In this document: in pieces, positions 14,516 through 21,861 of the stretch
How the letters are laid out: each line of letters opens with the position of its first letter
Position numbering within the stretch: the stretch's first letter is position 1
Origin: Candidatus Microgenomates bacterium
GTDB lineage: Bacteria > Patescibacteria > Microgenomatia > JADHYG01
Assembly: GCA_016782545.1 (NCBI GenBank)
Contig: JADHYG010000011.1
Coordinates: forward strand, 1-23,716
Direction of reading: 5' to 3'
Length of the DNA: 23,716 nt
The notes under the pieces: model-generated
Database searches by the model: none
Seen by the model: only the letters and a program-made list of their open reading frames with translations
What the model was told of the DNA's origin: nothing
Translations under genes and position numbers: made by a program

Positions 14516-16053
14516 TCTTCTTCAAAAACTTGGGCAGTAAAAATATAAATATCAACCTCGCCTTTTTTCCAACAATCCCAAACAAGACCAGCTTTTTGAG
14601 AACAAAGTTCACCCATAAAAGTATCTAAATCCCAATTATTTTCCGTGGCCACTTGAGGCAAAAAAACACCACCCTGCTGTCCTTTCCTAATAATCACTCC
14701 GTGCTTGCCAAGGACAGTCTTGGCAGGATCTTTAATTTTTTCTGGCTTTGACAGAACAGAAATTTCAATCTCTATCTCATCAAGCTCTTTTGCTTTAACA
14801 GATGGAAAGCGAGAATCTTTAGTAGCCGCTTCAATCGCCATTCGTCTCACCACTTGCCAAAGCGGATCATCTGAAGGTTCAATCTGCCCAATACAGCCTC
14901 TTAAATTACCATTCTTTCTTAAAGTGACAAACGCTCCTAGTTTTTCATTTAATTCTTCTTCTTTAATCTCAAACTCAGGAATTTTCTTATTGGTCAAATA
15001 GCTCTCCAAAGTCTTTCTTGCAATTTTGAGCAACTTCTCTTGTTGTTTTTTATTTATCTTGGAGTTTTGGGATTTTGGAGTTTTGGAGTTTTTTAAAAAA
15101 TATCCTATCGCCCCATACCCCACCACCCGACTTTTATCTCCTATGTTTACATCACCGCTGTTAGCGCATTCTATTAATTCCCAGCTTCCTTCTCCTAATT
15201 TTTGCGCCAGTATCATCCCCACTTTGACCGCCTTTTCACCACAAGCACAAGTATCAAGTCCTGAATAGTCTTTTTGTATTTGTTCGGCAATAACATTCTC
15301 AAATTTTTCCGGATCACCACTTAAAATAGAATCAATTGTTGCCCGATCAACCTGTTTGGCAATTTCATGAGTTGGATAGTGTGATAAATCAGTGCTGATT
15401 ACTACTAAAGTTTCTGGGGTAATATTTTTACTCAAAACGGTTGCCAAGTTTTCCAGAAAATTCTCATCTGTTTCTCCCAAAAGAATGGGCACGATTTTAA
15501 AGTTCGAAAGCACTGACTGTAAAAATGGTATTTCTACTTCTAATGAATGTTCTTGTGCGTGAGCTGAAGAAGAAAAAGAAACTTCTTGAGTTTCATCAAC
15601 AATCTTCTGAGCCAAATCTTGATTAATTTCTACCTGACCCAAAGGTGTTTCCCAAACATCGTTTTCATCAATGACTGCACTTTGAAAAAAAGCTTGATGG
15701 CTTGAACCCAATAAAATTACCGTTGAATAATCTTTACTCTCAATCTGCTTAAATCCAGAGGCGGCGACTTGACCTGAATAATCATAACCTGCATGAGGAA
15801 CAATTAGGATTCTTAAAATTCCTTCCTCCTGAGAGTGCGGCCGCACCTCATTTAGGAAGGATTTAATTTTTCCCTCAAGAAGGCTTTTTTCTCCAGGATA
15901 AAAAGCACCAGCAACGGCTGGTTGACGAATTAAAACTAATGATTTTTCCATTTTCTTTTCTTTTTTTGTTTTGAAAAAAGTCATCAGCAAAAAAACAATT
16001 ATTAATGAAGTAATAATTAATGGTGCTATTTTTTTAAGTAAACTCACAGCCAA
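14512..16053 (-). CDS. Membrane-anchored AmmeMemoRadiSam B-A fusion (MEMO1 + AMMECR1)
   Basis: 513 aa. One N-terminal membrane helix (about 9-27) precedes a MEMO1/AmmeMemoRadiSam-B domain (about 42-315: [48 protein letters not shown]), then a repetitive linker ([14 protein letters not shown]) and an AMMECR1/AmmeMemoRadiSam-A domain (about 340-510: [20 protein letters not shown], EIEISVLS). The B domain is related to metal-dependent dioxygenases; the biochemical role of the system is not established. The usual radical SAM partner is absent from the window. It overlaps the metallophosphoesterase stop by 10 bp and the ligD-like start by 4 bp, so all three are one transcript. If the start is instead Met35 the helix would be lost. 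Confidence 0.88.
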   Translation of the reverse strand: MAVSLLKKIAPLIITSLIIVFLLMTFFKTKKEKKMEKSLVLIRQPAVAGAFYPGEKSLLEGKIKSFLNEVRPHSQEEGILRILIVPHAGYDYSGQVAASGFKQIESKDYSTVILLGSSHQAFFQSAVIDENDVWETPLGQVEINQDLAQKIVDETQEVSFSSSAHAQEHSLEVEIPFLQSVLSNFKIVPILLGETDENFLENLATVLSKNITPETLVVISTDLSHYPTHEIAKQVDRATIDSILSGDPEKFENVIAEQIQKDYSGLDTCACGEKAVKVGMILAQKLGEGSWELIECANSGDVNIGDKSRVVGYGAIGYFLKNSKTPKSQNSKINKKQQEKLLKIARKTLESYLTNKKIPEFEIKEEELNEKLGAFVTLRKNGNLRGCIGQIEPSDDPLWQVVRRMAIEAATKDSRFPSVKAKELDEIEIEISVLSKPEKIKDPAKTVLGKHGVIIRKGQQGGVFLPQVATENNWDLDTFMGELCSQKAGLVWDCWKKGEVDIYIFTAQVFEEE

Positions 16054-16637
16054 AGTTCAAGTCCTTTTTTACCGACGCCAAAACAGGTTGTTTTCCCAAT
16101 TCTTTCAATCTTTCCTTCATGTTCGTGAACATGACCAGAAAAGAAATATAGGGGCAAGCGATTATTAATGAAATCTCTTATCACTTGGCCACCAACATGA
16201 GCACCATTGGGAATTTGGTCAAAAATACTGTTTTTGGGTGGATTATGAACAAAAAGCACAAGATTTTTTAAACCTGTAAATTTTTTAAAAGCTTTTTCAA
16301 ATTCTTGTTCACTTGTTTCTCCAGGAGTATTAAAAGGTGTTGGCGTTACTAATCCTAAACCAGCTAAATTAAAACCGTTTTTTTCAATGATTGTTCCATG
16401 AAAGTCTATGAAACCATGCTTTTTAGACAAAGCCTTAATCTGAGCCGGTGTTTCGTTATTACCCGGCATTAACCAAAGTTTTTCTTTTAAAAACGCCAGC
16501 ATTCCCCCTGCTTTTTCCAAACCCTTTCCACGATTTGAAAGATCACCAAGACAAATGTAAATATCCGCCTTTTTGGCGGTAATCTTTTCCAAAGCCTCCC
16601 AATCTTGATGAATATCACTAAAAACAATAATTTTCAT
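16044..16637 (-). CDS. Calcineurin-like metallophosphoesterase
   Basis: 197 aa with the complete metallophosphoesterase motif set: FSDIHQDW (D8, H10), CLGDLSNRG, PGNNE, LFVHNPP and FSGHVHEHEG. Two metal ions held by these residues would hydrolyse a phosphoester; the protein is soluble. The size fits the YfcE/small cytosolic class, but the substrate (nucleotide, cyclic nucleotide or other) is unknown. It heads the operon with the MEMO/AMMECR1 fusion and the ligD-type phosphoesterase. TATAAT (16650-16645) ends 7 nt before its ATG, suggesting a leaderless first gene. Confidence 0.9.
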   Translation of the reverse strand: MKIIVFSDIHQDWEALEKITAKKADIYICLGDLSNRGKGLEKAGGMLAFLKEKLWLMPGNNETPAQIKALSKKHGFIDFHGTIIEKNGFNLAGLGLVTPTPFNTPGETSEQEFEKAFKKFTGLKNLVLFVHNPPKNSIFDQIPNGAHVGGQVIRDFINNRLPLYFFSGHVHEHEGKIERIGKTTCFGVGKKGLELWL

Positions 16638-16644
16638 AACAATG

Positions 16645-16650
16645 ATTATA
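16645..16650 (-). promoter_or_regulatory. -10 box of the metallophosphoesterase operon
   Basis: A perfect TATAAT on the minus strand in the 20-nt gap after the EamA transporter gene, ending 7 nt before the ATG at 16637. The -35 region would lie in the end of the transporter gene (TTACTA, 18 bp upstream) and is weak. Confidence 0.45.
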
Positions 16651-16657
16651 TATTATT

Positions 16658-17551
16658 TTAATCTTTTTTAGTAACCATCCCCGCCCCAACAAGAGCCAAA
16701 ACTCCGCCAATAATAAAACCTGGCGTCAATCTCTCTCCCAATAAAACAAAAGCCCATAAAAAACTAGCTATTGGTTGTAAATAAAAAACCATTGAAACAA
16801 TAACTGGCGTTGTTTTTCTTATCGCTTGTTGATAGATTAAATAAAATAAACTTGTTCCCAACACGGCCACATAAAGCAGTCCGATGAGATTAAATATAGA
16901 AACATTCTTCCAAAATCCTGGATTGGATTTTAATTCAAACGGTAATAAAAAGGACTGAGCAAAAATCGTAGTCATAATAAAAATTATTGTCATAGAAAGA
17001 GAAGAAAAACTTTGCTGAAGCTTTTTAGAGAGAACCGTATATAAAGAATAAGAAGCTACGGCAATAAAGACTAATAAATTACCAGTTAAAGTTCCTGCAA
17101 ACACAGATGATTTTCCAAGTACAGGAAGAATAAGAATGATCAAAACACCGATAAATCCAAGTAGAATCCCCGCCAGTTTTTTAACTTTAATCTTCTCTTT
17201 GAGTAAAAAATAAGAAAAAATACTGGCAAAAATTGGTACGGCAGCATAAAGCATTTGACCAATCGTGGCTGTAGTTTTTTTCACTCCTAAAGCAAAAAGA
17301 GTTACGTTGGCAGTCGCTAGCAAAGAAACTAAAATCGCTTTTTTAAGTTCCTTTTTCACAATAAGCTCTCTTCTTGCTAAAAATATCGGTACTAAAACAA
17401 GTCCTGCTAACAAAAATCTTAAAAAAGTAAAAGTAAAAACAGGTATGCTCTGAAGAGCAATTTTTACAAAAGCAGGCACTCCTCCGCCAATAAAAGCAAG
17501 AATTACGATTAAAAATACAGCCGAGTGCTTGTTTGATAGAAATTTATTCAT
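16658..17551 (-). CDS. EamA/DMT-superfamily transporter
   Basis: 297 aa with ten predicted membrane helices arranged as two EamA repeats. The first opens with SAVFLIVILAFIGGGVPAFVKIAL and contains FTFLRFLLAGLVLVP; the second begins near TLTGNLLVFIAVASYSLYTVLSKKL and ends with the WAFVLLGERLTPGFIIGGVLAL pattern typical of the family. Such proteins export amino acids, nucleosides or other metabolites, or import nutrients; the substrate cannot be read. It precedes the metallophosphoesterase gene by 20 nt on the same strand but that gene has its own promoter-like box. Confidence 0.9.
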   Translation of the reverse strand: MNKFLSNKHSAVFLIVILAFIGGGVPAFVKIALQSIPVFTFTFLRFLLAGLVLVPIFLARRELIVKKELKKAILVSLLATANVTLFALGVKKTTATIGQMLYAAVPIFASIFSYFLLKEKIKVKKLAGILLGFIGVLIILILPVLGKSSVFAGTLTGNLLVFIAVASYSLYTVLSKKLQQSFSSLSMTIIFIMTTIFAQSFLLPFELKSNPGFWKNVSIFNLIGLLYVAVLGTSLFYLIYQQAIRKTTPVIVSMVFYLQPIASFLWAFVLLGERLTPGFIIGGVLALVGAGMVTKKD

Positions 17552-17657
17552 GATTTTTTAAATCTGGTCACACTCTTAATAATAGAACAAAAACAATCTT
17601 TTTCATTCTAATCTAATTTTACCATGAAAAATTTAGAGTTTTAGAAAAAAACGCTTC

Positions 17658-17688
17658 TTGACAAATTGTACAAGGTTTTGTACAATTT
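17658..17688 (+). promoter_or_regulatory. Promoter with perfect 11-bp inverted-repeat operator
   Basis: TTGACA (17658-17663), a 17-bp spacer and TACAAT (17681-17686). AAATTGTACAA (17663-17673) and TTGTACAATTT (17678-17688) form a perfect inverted repeat with a 4-bp centre that covers the spacer and -10 box. An antitoxin dimer bound here would shut the promoter. The -10 box ends 9 nt before the ATG at 17696. Confidence 0.8.
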
Positions 17689-17695
17689 CCTTACT

Positions 17696-17947
17696 ATGGA
17701 TGTCGTTGCTATTTCTAATCTCAGAGCTAATTTGCCCAGCTTGGTTGGTGAAGTTAGTGACAAATTAAAAAGATTGATTGTCACTGTTTCTGGCAAACCC
17801 AAGGCAGTGATGATCGGTCTTGAAGAGTTTGAATCTTTGGAAGAAACCGCTGAAATTCTCGCTGTTCCTGGCGCCTATGAAAAAATCACGAAGGGTATCG
17901 CTGAGGCAAAAAAGGGCAAGGGTGTTCCTTTAAGCAAACTCAAGTAA
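17696..17947 (+). CDS. Phd/YefM-like antitoxin
   Basis: 83 aa: MDVVAISNLRANLPSLVGEV, then LKRLIVTVSGKPKAVMIGLEEFESLEET. This is the Phd/YefM antitoxin layout, with the N-terminal DNA-binding part ending in a KAVMIG(L)EEFESL segment and a basic tail that would cover the toxin. The earlier in-frame TTG at 17666 is rejected because it lies within the promoter and operator. It precedes the RelE-type gene with a single base between, so the two are cotranscribed and translationally coupled. Confidence 0.85.
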   Translation: MDVVAISNLRANLPSLVGEVSDKLKRLIVTVSGKPKAVMIGLEEFESLEETAEILAVPGAYEKITKGIAEAKKGKGVPLSKLK

Positions 17948-17948
17948 A

Positions 17949-18197
17949 ATGGTAAAAGTGATTCTTACTCCCCAAGCCCAAAGAGATCTCAGGAAAATCC
18001 CCAAAAAAGATAAGTTAAAAATTCGTCAAAAACTAAAACTTCTAGAAGATGACCCTTTTGAAGGGAAAAAATTAGGTGGGAAGCTCAAAAAGCTTTATTC
18101 ATTAAGAATCTGGCCATATCGCGCTATTTATTTGATCAAAAAAAACAAAGAGGTCTGGATCATTTACATTCAACACCGCCAAAGAGTTTATAAATAG
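17949..18197 (+). CDS. RelE/ParE-superfamily toxin
   Basis: 82 aa, strongly basic: MVKVILTPQAQRDLRKIPKK, then LGGKLKKLYSLRIWPYRAIYLI and a C-terminal IQHRQRVYK. The RDLRKIPK helix, the LRIWPYRAIY strand and the HRQ.VY end are the classic features of RelE-type mRNA interferases. It is paired with the Phd-like antitoxin just upstream. It converges on the flavoprotein gene with only 16 bp between stops. Confidence 0.9.
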   Translation: MVKVILTPQAQRDLRKIPKKDKLKIRQKLKLLEDDPFEGKKLGGKLKKLYSLRIWPYRAIYLIKKNKEVWIIYIQHRQRVYK

Positions 18198-18213
18198 AAA
18201 GCTTTATTATTTT

Positions 18214-18783
18214 CTACACAAGTAAGTCAACAAGCCTTTGGAGGTCTTTATTAATATTGGGGTTTAAATTATTTTCAAAAATATCATTGGAATTTCCCTT
18301 CAGCTCGCTTCGGGAGCGAAAGCTTTTCCTGCCCACCACTTGTAAACCAAGGGTTTTGCAGAAATTTTCAGCGATATTATGAGTGCAAACATCAATCCCC
18401 TCAAGATTATCCGTACCCACACAAATTACGATTGCCTTTTTCATCTTAAAAAGCTTTTCTTTGCCAGCCGTATAAAAAACACTGCACCGGTCAATAAAAT
18501 CTTTAAATAAACCCGTGGGCATTTTAAAATAGTTAGGAGAAATAAAAACAAAACCAGCTGCTTTTTCCATTTTTGCCATAATTTCTGGCATGTCATCCTT
18601 AATCTGACATTTAAGCTTGTTATTACAGTATTCCACACAGCCGCGGCAGCGATTAATTTCTTTTTTCCTGAGAAGAATAATCTCGTTTTCGATTCCTTTT
18701 TTCTTCAGAAGCGCCTGAATCCGGAGAAGAATTGTTTCTGAATTGCCTTTTCTTGGACTGCCGCAGATACTCAATATCTTCAT
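18214..18783 (-). CDS. Flavodoxin-fold iron-sulfur flavoprotein-like oxidoreductase
   Basis: 189 aa of the NADPH-dependent FMN reductase/flavodoxin fold. MKILSICGSPRKGNSETIL is the FMN phosphate-binding loop, followed by CRGCVEYCNNKLKC (C46, C49, C53, C59; CX2CX3CX5C), close to the compact [4Fe-4S] motif of archaeal and clostridial iron-sulfur flavoproteins, and by FVFISPNYFKMPTGLFKDFIDR, the usual flavin-contact region. It would move electrons in the cytoplasm, perhaps in oxygen or redox stress. A hairpin sequence (18302-18324) lies within the coding sequence and encodes an SFRSRSELKG stretch. TATAAT (18795-18790) ends 6 nt before the ATG, so the message is probably leaderless. Confidence 0.88.
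   Translation of the reverse strand: MKILSICGSPRKGNSETILLRIQALLKKKGIENEIILLRKKEINRCRGCVEYCNNKLKCQIKDDMPEIMAKMEKAAGFVFISPNYFKMPTGLFKDFIDRCSVFYTAGKEKLFKMKKAIVICVGTDNLEGIDVCTHNIAENFCKTLGLQVVGRKSFRSRSELKGNSNDIFENNLNPNINKDLQRLVDLLV
18302..18324. repeat. Hairpin repeat inside the flavoprotein gene
   Basis: TCGCT (18305-18309) and AGCGA (18315-18319) pair around the loop TCGGG. Outer AGC/GCT pairs extend the stem, with an AA bulge. The G+C-rich sequence stands out in its surroundings and encodes a Ser/Arg-rich loop. Confidence 0.5.
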
Positions 18784-18789
18784 GTCTTG

Positions 18790-18795
18790 ATTATA
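18790..18795 (-). promoter_or_regulatory. -10 box of the flavoprotein gene
   Basis: Perfect TATAAT on the minus strand, 6 nt before the ATG at 18783. No strong -35 box is visible. Confidence 0.45.
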
Positions 18796-18827
18796 CCACA
18801 GAAATTAATGCCCTTATAATCTAATTC

Positions 18828-18953
18828 TTGAGACTGTTGAATATCTTTTTTAGTGCTGTCATTCTGAGCGTAGCGAAGAATCCCATAAAGCGAGATCCTT
18901 CGGCTTTAAGCCTCAGGATGACAGTTGTCTAAGATGTTATTCAACAGTCTCAA
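18828..18953. mobile_element. 126-bp MITE-like element with nested inverted repeats
   Basis: TTGAGACTGTTGAATA (18828-18843) and its exact reverse complement (18938-18953) form 16-bp terminal inverted repeats. AATTC stands directly outside both ends (18823-18827 and 18954-18958), as expected for a 5-bp target duplication. Inside, CTGTCATTCTGAG (18856-18868) pairs with CTCAGGATGACAG (18912-18924) with one mismatch, and GCGAAGAATC partly pairs with GATCCTTCGGC, so the whole element could fold into one hairpin. There is no transposase gene, so it is non-autonomous. It lies between the divergent flavoprotein and TA promoters. Confidence 0.8.
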
Positions 18954-18965
18954 AATTCTTGCTCC

Positions 18966-19000
18966 TTGACAATCATTATAAATTCTGTTACATTAATGAT
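18966..19000 (+). promoter_or_regulatory. Promoter and operator-like repeat of the third Phd/RelE-group operon
   Basis: TTGACA (18966-18971), a 17-bp spacer and TACATT (18989-18994). ATCATTA (18972-18978) and TAATGAT (18994-19000) are exact inverted repeats bracketing the -10 region. The start codon at 19022 is about 20 nt downstream of the expected start of transcription and has no ribosome-binding site. The promoter begins 12 bp after the MITE-like element. Confidence 0.6.
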
Positions 19001-19021
19001 AGCAAATTTGTATATATTAAT

Positions 19022-19291
19022 ATGATTACTGTTGATAATATTAAAACCATCACTGACATGCGGCAAAAGGCTCTTTCAATCTTGCAATATGCTCAAAAGA
19101 GTCAGGAGCCTATCTTCATCACCCATCATTCAAAACCTAAGGGAGTTTTTTTAAGTTTTGAAAAGTATCAGAAAATGGTTGAGCTTATTGAAGATTATCT
19201 TGATATTTTAGAAGCCGAAAGCATTTTGGAAGATAAAAAAAACAAATTTATTCCTCTGGAAAAATTCTGGAAAAAATATAAATTAGCCTAA
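19022..19291 (+). CDS. Phd/YefM-like antitoxin
   Basis: 89 aa from the ATG at 19022: MITVDNIKTITDMRQKALSI, then AQKSQEPIFITHHSKPKGVFLSFEKYQKMVELIEDYLDILEAESI. The pattern, with SKPKGVFLSFEKY as the equivalent of the A-V-(L)-(M)-S-EY segment, is Phd/YefM. The upstream in-frame TTG at 18959 is rejected because it would read through the promoter. The toxin gene follows after 8 nt. Its weak resemblance to the antitoxin at 17696 suggests separate acquisitions rather than a recent duplication. Confidence 0.82.
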   Translation: MITVDNIKTITDMRQKALSILQYAQKSQEPIFITHHSKPKGVFLSFEKYQKMVELIEDYLDILEAESILEDKKNKFIPLEKFWKKYKLA

Positions 19292-19299
19292 AAATCCTC

Positions 19300-19560
19300 A
19301 TGTGGAAAATTGCGATTAATGATAAAGTTGGCAAAAGACTGCAAAAATTACCTCATTCAGAACAGAAAAAAATTAAAAAAACTTTAACCAGTTTAAGTCA
19401 CAATCCTCTCCCTAAAGGAAAAGACTTAAAAAAACTTCAAGGCAAAAAATTTACTTTTTGGCGGATAAGAGTTGGTGATCTAAGGTTTATTTATACTCTT
19501 TCTTCCCAAAAGAAACTTATCATAATGATCAAAATTGATTTTAGGGGAAGAATTTATTAA
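19300..19560 (+). CDS. RelE-type mRNA interferase toxin
   Basis: 86 aa: VGKRLQKLPHSEQKKIKKTL, then LKKLQGKKFTFWRIRVGDLRFIYTL and a C-terminal IDFRGRIY. The KRLQKLP helix, the WRIRVGDLRFIY strand and the basic R.RIY end are typical of RelE/RelB-system toxins (R-x-G-(D/N)-(W/L)-R pattern). It is paired with the antitoxin 8 nt upstream. It is followed by a hairpin-plus-T-run terminator at 19661-19683. Confidence 0.9.
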   Translation: MWKIAINDKVGKRLQKLPHSEQKKIKKTLTSLSHNPLPKGKDLKKLQGKKFTFWRIRVGDLRFIYTLSSQKKLIIMIKIDFRGRIY

Positions 19561-19660
19561 GAAAGATTTAATATTTCTTAAAATAGAAAGTCCGAATTGT
19601 CAATTCTGTAAATCTAAACCGCCCTTCCGGCGTGAATTGTCTTTCACTTTCTCAGTGGGG

Positions 19661-19683
19661 TTCTGCGAAGACAGAATTTTTTT
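19661..19683 (+). terminator. Rho-independent terminator after the RelE-type pair
   Basis: TTCTG (19661-19665), loop CGAAGA, CAGAA (19672-19676) and seven T residues. It sits about 100 nt after the toxin stop. An overlapping ATTTTTTTGC/GCAAAAAAAT inverted repeat (19676-19698) could act in both directions between the converging genes. The stem is short, so efficiency is uncertain. Confidence 0.45.
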
Positions 19684-19715
19684 GCAAAGCAAAAAAATAA
19701 ACTTAATAAACTCTT

Positions 19716-21296
19716 TTATTCTCCTATTATATATAGTTCTTTGATAGCTCTAGTAACAGCCGTATAAAGCCATCTGTTCCATAACTCTCCAGGCCAATGA
19801 GAACAAGGTTCTTCAAAAAGCAATACTCTATTGGCTTGTGAGCCTTGAGCTTTGTGAACAGTTAAAGCATAACCAAAATCAAAACGGTCACCAATTTCTT
19901 TGTAGTGAATGCCTTTGACTTCTTCTATAAAACGTTCTTGATTAAATTGGTATTTGGAAATAAGACCTTTAAAATAACGTTTTTCATCAGGAAAATATAT
20001 TTCAGTTTTATACCAATGTTCTTTGTGAGGCTTTATTTCTAAAAGTTTACCTAACATACCATTGAAAATAGGACCATCTGGGTTTTCATAATTATTTTTA
20101 AGACAAATAAGCGTTTCTTGATTAATAGGCTCATTAGAATGGTGGCCTAAAATATTTCTGATTTTTTGATTGAGATATACTCTAGTTCTGTTGCGTCCGC
20201 AAAGAATTAAGGTTTGGTTATTATAATCAGCAAAGATTTTTTGACAAAGACTTTGGGCTTCTGAAGTTTGTTTTTTTAATTTTTTTACTGCCAAACTATA
20301 TTGTTTTGTAGGAATATTCCCTGAGGTTCTAGCTAAGTTAGCAACTTGAATAATCGGATTGCCTTTTGCCTGACGATGGATTCTCTCTAATCTTAATATG
20401 GGTTTTTCCATCAGATTAAAACCATCATCTATAGGCGGTAGTTGGCCATGATCGCCAACACAGATAATCAAAATACCATAGGATTTAAGATCGTGCCAAA
20501 TATTTTCAGTTACCATTGAAGCTTCATCAATAATAATCAGGTTATAAGGAATGGAGCGATTACGTCTCCAGCCAATGATTTTGCCGTGCTTATCTAATCT
20601 AGGACTATACATCAGGGAATGAATCGTACCGCAAAAATCTTTGGAATATAAAGACTTTTGTTCTAAAAGTTTACTTTTTAATACTTGACTGGCTTTACCT
20701 GTATAGCAGGCAAAAGCAATTCTGGCTTTAGGACTAATATTTTTAATCATTTTCCGTAAAACACCAATTAAAGTAGTCTTGCCTGTACCAGCATAACCGC
20801 CAACAGTAATTGACTGGCCTTTGGGTTTTTTCAGCCAATCTGTTAAATCAGTTAAAACCTGCTTTTGGTCTTGAGATAAATCTAAACCAGAAGAAAAGCT
20901 TTGATTTAGATCAAAATTAACTTCACCGGCAATATTAATTTTTGTTTCTTTCTTACCTCTTTTTTTAATTTTCCAAACAACCGATTTTGCTGATTTAATA
21001 TTGTATTCTTTTTCTTCTGGATTTCGGATTATCATTTCCAATGCAGGTAAACAGATTTTTGTTCCCAGTTTAAATAGGGCTTTGATAGCATATTGTCTTA
21101 CTTGCGGTTTTTCATCAAACAAGACGCCCATTAAAGACCTTTCTGTTATGGGTGAACCAATTTTCCCCAAAGCAGAACAAGCCAATCTACGGACATTACC
21201 ATTATTGTGATTAAGATAAAAGATTAGTTTGGATATTTGACTTTTATCTCGACTTTCACCGACCTTGACTATTTCTGAAATAATTTTATTAATCAT
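19716..21296 (-). CDS. HEAT-repeat/RecD-Dda-like superfamily 1 helicase
   Basis: About 526 aa. Residues 1-115 are HEAT-like helical pairs (NVRRLACSALGKIGSPITERSLMGVL, KPQVRQYAIKALFKLG). An SF1B-type helicase follows: Walker A GGYAGTGKTT (about 167-176), LIIIDEASMV as Walker B, CVGDHGQLPPI as motif III, and near the end YALTVHKAQGSQANRV (motif V) and LYTAVTRAIKELYI (motif VI). These match RecD2/Dda-like 5'-3' helicases, here without a recognisable nuclease domain. The HEAT part may bind DNA or a partner protein. The ATG at 21296 is preferred to the TTG just before it. The gene remnant at 21393-21778 lies next to it, on the other strand, so both may come from one defence or repair region (inference). 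Confidence 0.85.
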   Translation of the reverse strand: MINKIISEIVKVGESRDKSQISKLIFYLNHNNGNVRRLACSALGKIGSPITERSLMGVLFDEKPQVRQYAIKALFKLGTKICLPALEMIIRNPEEKEYNIKSAKSVVWKIKKRGKKETKINIAGEVNFDLNQSFSSGLDLSQDQKQVLTDLTDWLKKPKGQSITVGGYAGTGKTTLIGVLRKMIKNISPKARIAFACYTGKASQVLKSKLLEQKSLYSKDFCGTIHSLMYSPRLDKHGKIIGWRRNRSIPYNLIIIDEASMVTENIWHDLKSYGILIICVGDHGQLPPIDDGFNLMEKPILRLERIHRQAKGNPIIQVANLARTSGNIPTKQYSLAVKKLKKQTSEAQSLCQKIFADYNNQTLILCGRNRTRVYLNQKIRNILGHHSNEPINQETLICLKNNYENPDGPIFNGMLGKLLEIKPHKEHWYKTEIYFPDEKRYFKGLISKYQFNQERFIEEVKGIHYKEIGDRFDFGYALTVHKAQGSQANRVLLFEEPCSHWPGELWNRWLYTAVTRAIKELYIIGE

Positions 21297-21392
21297 CAAT
21301 TTATTTAATTTTGGCTTTCTCCATCTTACCTCAAAAAGTCTTTTTCCTCAATTAAACTAGACAGTTGTGCTAAAATCAGAAAAGAATTAAAT

Positions 21393-21778
21393 ATGGCAAA
21401 TAAAAATATTTTTGACCAAACTATTGTCTTAGATGTAGAGACTCAAAAAAGCCTTGATTCTATTGATTGGGACCGATCAAGATTAAATGAGTTAAAAACT
21501 TCAGTGATTGGAATTTATCTTTATGATCAGAATAAATATCTGACTTTGGAAGAAAAAGAAATTCAGAAGTAGAAGAAGCATTTGAAAAAAACAAAAGACT
21601 TGAAATTGAATATGTTTCTACCGCGGCGCAAGCAGGAGAAGATTTTCGTAAAATAAGACAAATTGATATTATTTCTATTAATAAACCTTATATTGAAGCC
21701 TATTGTCATCTTCGCCAAGATAAAAGAAATTTTCGCATTGACAGAATTCTAAAAGTCAAAATTTTAGAAGTCCTTTGA
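21393..21778 (+). pseudogene. Gene remnant: RNase H-like N-terminus joined to a WYL C-terminus
   Basis: Part 1 (21393-21572, TAG) reads MANKNIFDQTIVLDVETQ... and resembles the first ~55 residues of YprB-type RNase H-like exonucleases (LDVET carrying the first acidic pair). Part 2 (about 21563-21778, TGA) is in a different frame and encodes EVEEAFEKNKRLEIEYVS, then NKPYIEAYCHLRQDKRNF-RIDRI, a WYL domain. The two frames overlap near 21563-21572. The simplest reading is a large internal deletion that fused the start of one gene to the end of another; neither part is likely to work. The remaining bases of 21297-21861 hold no gene that I can support. Confidence 0.7.
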
Positions 21779-21861
21779 TAAACTCAGGATAAACTTGGTG
21801 AAAATTTTTCAATTTCTTACACCTTGAGTAGATCGGCCTAGAATCTTTTTATCCTTATAAC

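Noticed and set aside
18996..19025. Nine-codon open frame ending on the ATG of the antitoxin at 19022 (leader peptide?)
   Set aside because: Its ATG lies 1 nt after the -10 box, upstream of the expected start of transcription, so it would not be in the mRNA.
19535..19744. 69-codon open frame after the RelE-type gene
   Set aside because: It overlaps the toxin end, the terminator hairpin and the helicase end, has a low-complexity sequence and no motif.
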